DNA from: Verrucomicrobiota bacterium
GTDB taxonomy: Bacteria; Verrucomicrobiota; Verrucomicrobiia; Chthoniobacterales; UBA6821
Reading direction: 5' to 3'
DNA length: 10,270 nt
Assembly: GCA_016871655.1 (NCBI GenBank)
Contig: VHCR01000038.1
Coordinates: 1-10,270 of the forward strand
Every line of letters begins with the position of its first letter. Position 1 is the stretch's first letter. Below, one piece after another: positions 7,140 to 10,270 of the stretch. The notes beneath the pieces are model-generated. The model saw nothing but the letters and a program-made list of their open reading frames with translations. It ran no database searches and had not been told where the DNA came from. The position numbers and the translations under genes were made by a program.

Positions 7140-7954
7140 TATTTCTTCGCTTGCAGTAGCACCCACAACCAAGCCCCACCAAAAGACTCATCTCGTTCAG
7201 CACGAATTAATTTCTGGAATCTTTCTAGTAATTGAATCACCAAGTTTTCCGTACGGTCCCAAGAAACAGCTTCAAAAGGACCTCCACTTCCCTCCTCCAT
7301 ATTGGTTCCCATATCGTAGAGCAGGAATCCATCAGGCTTTAAGACTCGCGCATGCTCTTCCATCATGGCCTCAAGGTCAAAAGAGTGATCGACACAGTTT
7401 GTGTAGAGCAAATCAATCGAGCCTGTTGCCTCCTGAAGTTTCATAAAATCTCCGACGCGAACAATCTGGTTATCAGGGCCAGGATTAAGATCAATGCCAT
7501 ACGCATTTTGAAAACCGAGATCATGGAACACCTCGACTTCTGTTCCTTGTCGAGCGCCGCAGCAAAGGATAACAGCCTGCTTACTCAACAGCGGCACAAG
7601 ATGCTTGAAGCGTTGATAAAATTTTAACCGATACTCGCAAATATCCCAATTGCTAAATCCCCCTTTCATTTTTAGCATCTCATCAAGCTTTTGCTTTTGA
7701 TGGGTTAAATATTCTTCGTAGCTGGCATAGTCCCGCTTGAGGACATCTCCCTCTTTTTCTGATTTCCACCCACCTTGACCATGATGCTTGATGCGGACTT
7801 CATGCTTATCACGCTCGTGCTGATAAGCAGCATCTTGTTGACGGCGGAGTTTGCGAATATAGCCATAACCACCAGGCGTTAAAAGGTGGAGGACTGTTTT
7901 CATCCAAAAAGTTGGATAAAAAGATGGGCAGAGAGAATATCGAAGATAGGCCAC
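7139..7954 (-). CDS. Class I SAM-dependent methyltransferase (Methyltransf_11-like)
   Basis: This protein has up to 271 residues. Residues 1-115 are a charged, mostly helical N-terminal region with no recognised domain. The Rossmann-type methyltransferase follows: motif I VILCCGARQGTEVEVFHDLG (128-147), the acidic strand end in GIDLNPG (153-159, D155 for the SAM ribose), GDF (168-170), motif IV SIDLLYTNCVDHSFD (179-193) and the post-motif helix EEHARVLKPDGFLLYD (199-214). It probably methylates a sugar or another small acceptor, but the substrate cannot be read. The longest frame starts at GTG 7952-7954; ATG 7901-7903 (residue 18) is an equally possible start, and neither has a clear Shine-Dalgarno sequence. 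The gene is bracketed by palindromes on both sides, unlike its tightly overlapping neighbours downstream, so it may be an inserted cassette. Confidence 0.85.
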   Translation of the reverse strand: MAYLRYSLCPSFYPTFWMKTVLHLLTPGGYGYIRKLRRQQDAAYQHERDKHEVRIKHHGQGGWKSEKEGDVLKRDYASYEEYLTHQKQKLDEMLKMKGGFSNWDICEYRLKFYQRFKHLVPLLSKQAVILCCGARQGTEVEVFHDLGFQNAYGIDLNPGPDNQIVRVGDFMKLQEATGSIDLLYTNCVDHSFDLEAMMEEHARVLKPDGFLLYDMGTNMEEGSGGPFEAVSWDRTENLVIQLLERFQKLIRAERDESFGGAWLWVLLQAKK

Positions 7955-7963
7955 AGTGGAAAA

Positions 7964-8067
7964 GTTTAAGTTTAAAGTTTAAGTTTAAGTTAATATTTCG
8001 CTACACGCAAAAGTAAATTTTTCCAGCGAAGCCTCGAAACTTCAACTTCAACTTTTAACTTAAACTT
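7964..8067. repeat. Simple-repeat palindrome filling the intergenic gap
   Basis: The 132-base gap between two genes (7955-8086) holds arms 7964-7993 and 8038-8067 that pair at 27 of 30 positions. Each arm is made of AAGTTT/AAGTTA-like units. A nested TTCGCT (7997-8002) and AGCGAA (8025-8030) continue the fold inside. No protein fits the gap. The hairpin may act as a transcriptional or processing signal between the GT8-like gene and the methyltransferase gene, but it lacks the GC-rich stem and T-run of an intrinsic terminator. Confidence 0.8.
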
Positions 8068-8086
8068 GTTGGAACAATGATAACTA

Positions 8087-8989
8087 CTACTCATTATTTT
8101 TAGTAAACCTTTTTTTAAATTGAGCCCATGCCAACATAGTTATCCCCTCAATGTAGAGTAAGTCATGCTTAAAATCGCCGACATAATGGCGGCAAGTGCT
8201 GTTGCTTCTTCGCAACAATCCCCAACTAATTTCATAGGTCAGTGGCAAAGCTCCCCCCCGACTCCAACTAGAACACATTAAAGCATAAAGTGTCTGCTCA
8301 AAAAACTGTGGATGATGAGCGGTCGTCTTAAAGGTCGTCAGTAACTGTTCCGCTAAAGGAAGCAAAATAGCATCAAGCGGCATCAACACAAGACCACTGT
8401 TAAATCGAGGCCAGAGCTTAATTCCAATTGCAGGCTCAATTTCATAGCGAGGGATACAATACTTTTCTTTCGTATCTTCATTGTACCAACACTCCTGACT
8501 TTGTGTATCGACCCAATCCAAAATTTCCTGCGGCTTTTTAAAAAAAATGATATCAGAATCGAGCAGAATCATTCTTTTCCCAGGAGCAAAAGCAGGCAGA
8601 TCAAAAAATTTTAAAAAAAGATTATGCCTCTGACGAAGTTCTTGGCAGTTGGGATAATCCTGCAGTCGTTGTTTCACGACTTCTTCCGAATGAGCTCGCG
8701 AAATAAAATGAACTCCCGGCAAGACTTGTTCAATTTTTTTTAGAGAAAGATCATCCACTGATCCATCTTCATGAAAAAAAAGATTCCAGCGGCGTTGTGT
8801 AAAAAATTCAAAGCTTATCGCTGCTAACACTCCCGCATGCCATGTCTTAGAGGAAACTAAGAGATGAACTGAGACAGATGGATCTGCTTCGCAGATTGGA
8901 CGCTTCCAGAAGCTCATAAGCATTGTTCCAAAAGCATGACCGCATCGAGCTAACCAGCGTCTTAAAAAAGCACGTAATGAAGAAAACAT
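8087..8989 (-). CDS. GT8-like (GT-A) glycosyltransferase
   Basis: This 300-residue protein has the pattern of family 8-type retaining GT-A enzymes. After a basic N-terminal helix region (1-35), SVHLLVSSKTW (39-49) starts the nucleotide-binding fold. RMILLDSDIIFFKKP (139-153) carries the DxD metal motif as D144-S-D146 followed by the 'lf..P' turn. RFNSGLVLMPLD (195-206) is the 'N.G.ml' strand, FFEQTLYALM (229-238) the 'DQ..ln' position with EQ, and HYVGDFKHD (268-276) the late 'H..g..KPW'-like motif. It probably transfers a sugar in glycan assembly. It starts 9 bases after the FosA-like stop and is followed by the palindromic gap. The exact family number is inference from motif layout, and other DxD-containing nucleotide-diphospho-sugar transferases remain possible. 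Confidence 0.72.
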   Translation of the reverse strand: MFSSLRAFLRRWLARCGHAFGTMLMSFWKRPICEADPSVSVHLLVSSKTWHAGVLAAISFEFFTQRRWNLFFHEDGSVDDLSLKKIEQVLPGVHFISRAHSEEVVKQRLQDYPNCQELRQRHNLFLKFFDLPAFAPGKRMILLDSDIIFFKKPQEILDWVDTQSQECWYNEDTKEKYCIPRYEIEPAIGIKLWPRFNSGLVLMPLDAILLPLAEQLLTTFKTTAHHPQFFEQTLYALMCSSWSRGGALPLTYEISWGLLRRSNSTCRHYVGDFKHDLLYIEGITMLAWAQFKKRFTKNNE

Positions 8990-8998
8990 AAATGAAAA

Positions 8999-9415
8999 TT
9001 AAACAAACCACTCCACATCTTTCCAAGCCCCAGGATCATTTTTTTTAGCGGCAAGACGATCTTGTGCGCTTCCAACATGAATTTCTAGTTTGTGCCGATC
9101 AGGATCGAGAAAGTAAAACGAATCTCCAGGAGAACTGTTTTCCTGAAAAGAAATCACTCCATCATCAAGGAGCTTTTTTTTCATGGAATCAAATTCTTTT
9201 TTTGAAACAGTAAAAGCATAATGAGTATAACAGTGATGAGGCTTACGTTTTTCATCGACGTTGAGACAAAACCAAAGATCATTTTTACCAATCAAAAAAT
9301 AGGCTCCACGAGCCCATTTCACAAGGGGTTTGAAGCCGAGAAGATCTTGATAAAAAGAAAATGACCTCTCGATGTCAGTAACGGCAAGTGTTATATGGTT
9401 CAGTCCGTGAATCAT
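8999..9415 (-). CDS. FosA-like VOC metalloenzyme (fosfomycin thiol-transferase family)
   Basis: From ATG 9413-9415 the protein has 138 residues, close to the 135 of Pseudomonas FosA, which adds glutathione to fosfomycin and opens its epoxide. GLNHITLAV (4-12) aligns with FosA and supplies metal ligand H7 and T9; YTHYAF (63-68) supplies H65, and KLEIHVG (109-115) supplies E111. PGDSFYFLDPDRHKLE (96-111) keeps the potassium-loop serines (S95 and S99 by alignment) and Y101, and R120 matches R119. The lysine that contacts the phosphonate in FosA (K90) aligns with Q91, so activity is uncertain. The frame is open up to 9472, but the extra 19 residues would overlap the upstream gene and are not family-like. 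I chose 9415 because it gives the FosA-type N-terminus and a 14-base gap. Alternative: another VOC-family enzyme acting on a different substrate. Confidence 0.85.
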   Translation of the reverse strand: MIHGLNHITLAVTDIERSFSFYQDLLGFKPLVKWARGAYFLIGKNDLWFCLNVDEKRKPHHCYTHYAFTVSKKEFDSMKKKLLDDGVISFQENSSPGDSFYFLDPDRHKLEIHVGSAQDRLAAKKNDPGAWKDVEWFV

Positions 9416-9416
9416 G

Positions 9417-9430
9417 AAAAAACGTTTTTT
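9417..9430. repeat. Perfect 14-bp palindrome in the hydrolase/FosA-like gap
   Basis: AAAAAACGTTTTTT is fully self-complementary and occupies the space between the SGNH stop (9430-9432) and the FosA-like ATG (9415). It could be a small operator or just an AT-rich spacer; in RNA the loop would be too tight for a useful hairpin. Confidence 0.4.
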
Positions 9431-10270
9431 TATGGAGCAACTTCCCATCGAGTTTCCAGCAATTGAGCCCATTTTTCAAGAATCTCTTGGGCAAGCCAGG
9501 ATGTTACGAAGATAGCCCCTTGACCTTGTGGATGAACGCCGTCAAACCAATATTCTTGATGCAGCAAGGCGTGCATTATTTCAGGAGAGGCTGGCCCAAG
9601 CATGGTGGTGTGCGGAGGAAGCGCTACAGCGAAGCCTTCTTGATAGGACCGCCTCTGCGGCTCTAGTGTTGGAAGAGCATAAAAACCACACGAAGTAACG
9701 ATTCCTTCCATCTCTTGAAACAGTGTTTGATAATAATTTTTCCAGCCTGGGTAAAGCTCTAGATTTATAGGTGTCGCTTTTGTTTCACGAAATATTTTTT
9801 CGGTTTCATCATATCGAAATGTTTTTTTAGTTCCCGTGAGAGAAAAAAAGTCTTCTATTTTTTTGTTGTAAGCAGGCACTTCGAGCGCAGAGAAACTTCC
9901 GATTGCAAATCGATTCAAAAGAAAATGCTCCCAAAGTGTCCAATAGGAAATATCACCATCTCGTCCACTTGCTCTCCAAGCTTTCCACGCAGCCAACGCC
10001 TGTGTCGGCTCAAACCAAGTTATTGCACGTCGCGTGTAAGCTTCTTTTTTAAACAGGTAGAGAGGAGATTGGTCATAGGCATCAAAAACTTCACACAACA
10101 ATAATGTTGGCGCCTGTCTGAGTTCCTCTCGATGTTTAGCTCCTATTTCTTGTAGAAAAAGTCGCAACATAAAAAGTCGCTCAAAGTGATTAGCTCCTGA
10201 GAGTGAAAATTGTAAGACCGTGACTTGTTGTCCAGCTTGAGTAAGAATTCGTTCTAGAGCCCGCCCATTC
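9430..10270 (-). CDS. SGNH/GDSL-type hydrolase, partial (5' end beyond window)
   Basis: The frame is open from the right edge (first full codon 10267-10269) to TAA 9430-9432, about 279 residues. An internal ATG at 10168-10170 lies 34 codons into the visible part, but those upstream codons (NGRALERILTQAGQQVTVLQ...) look like real sequence of this fold, with the residues after the nucleophile block. The strongest evidence is C-terminal: WFDGVHPQGQGAIFVTSWL (208-226 counted from that ATG) is the block V Asp-x-x-His of SGNH hydrolases, D210 and H213, followed by the expected amphipathic helix. The nucleophile Ser and 'GDS' block would lie outside the window. Members act as esterases, acyl hydrolases or O-acyltransferases on sugars and lipids; in this context removal or transfer of acyl groups on a surface glycan is plausible. 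Substrate unknown. Confidence 0.65.
   Translation of the reverse strand, partial: NGRALERILTQAGQQVTVLQFSLSGANHFERLFMLRLFLQEIGAKHREELRQAPTLLLCEVFDAYDQSPLYLFKKEAYTRRAITWFEPTQALAAWKAWRASGRDGDISYWTLWEHFLLNRFAIGSFSALEVPAYNKKIEDFFSLTGTKKTFRYDETEKIFRETKATPINLELYPGWKNYYQTLFQEMEGIVTSCGFYALPTLEPQRRSYQEGFAVALPPHTTMLGPASPEIMHALLHQEYWFDGVHPQGQGAIFVTSWLAQEILEKWAQLLETRWEVAP

Noticed and set aside
9416..9472. N-terminal extension of the FosA-like protein to ATG 9472
   Set aside because: The extra 19 residues would overlap the SGNH hydrolase gene by 43 bases and do not resemble any FosA N-terminus; the start at 9415 matches the family length.

Overview
The window is bacterial chromosomal DNA of low to moderate GC (about 40-45% by eye), densely packed with genes for surface glycan synthesis. 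Nine complete genes, plus one whose 5' end lies beyond position 10270, run leftward on the minus strand. The 3' tail of one plus-strand gene enters from the left edge and converges on them at 308/319. No rRNA, tRNA, CRISPR array, transposase or integrase is visible, and no gene-free stretch exceeds 300 bases. The lineage cannot be fixed from the sequence. Most starts lack a clear Shine-Dalgarno sequence, and simple-repeat palindromes are scattered through the operon.

In transcription order (right to left), the minus strand holds a partial SGNH-type hydrolase (10270-9430), a FosA/VOC-type metalloenzyme (9415-8999), a GT8-like glycosyltransferase (8989-8087), a SAM methyltransferase (7954-7139), a GT2 glycosyltransferase with an odd N-terminus (7071-6181), a GT4 enzyme (6184-5210), a long two-part GT4 enzyme (5204-3324), an NAD-dependent sugar epimerase/dehydratase (3319-2438), another GT4 (2441-1329) and another GT2 (1332-319). 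From 7071 down to 319 the genes overlap by ATGA or lie 4-5 bases apart, so that stretch looks like one co-transcribed unit. The likely job is assembly and decoration of an O-antigen, capsule or similar polysaccharide: the epimerase shapes a nucleotide-sugar donor, five glycosyltransferases in that stretch plus the GT8-like enzyme add sugars, and the methyltransferase and SGNH enzyme may decorate or trim. The acceptor and the polymer cannot be named.

The most unusual feature is structural. Three unrelated-looking imperfect palindromes of about 105-150 bp sit in this one operon. One (about 4041-4192) lies in frame inside the two-part glycosyltransferase and encodes a Ser/Thr-rich linker. It resembles in concept the protein-coding palindromic elements known from Rickettsia. 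A second (7025-7139) is a 32-bp hairpin that begins at the stop codon of the methyltransferase gene and ends inside the N-terminal codons of the next gene, with that gene's start codon in its loop. A third (7964-8067) fills the gap before the methyltransferase gene. The methyltransferase gene is thus bracketed by palindromes, which suggests an inserted module.
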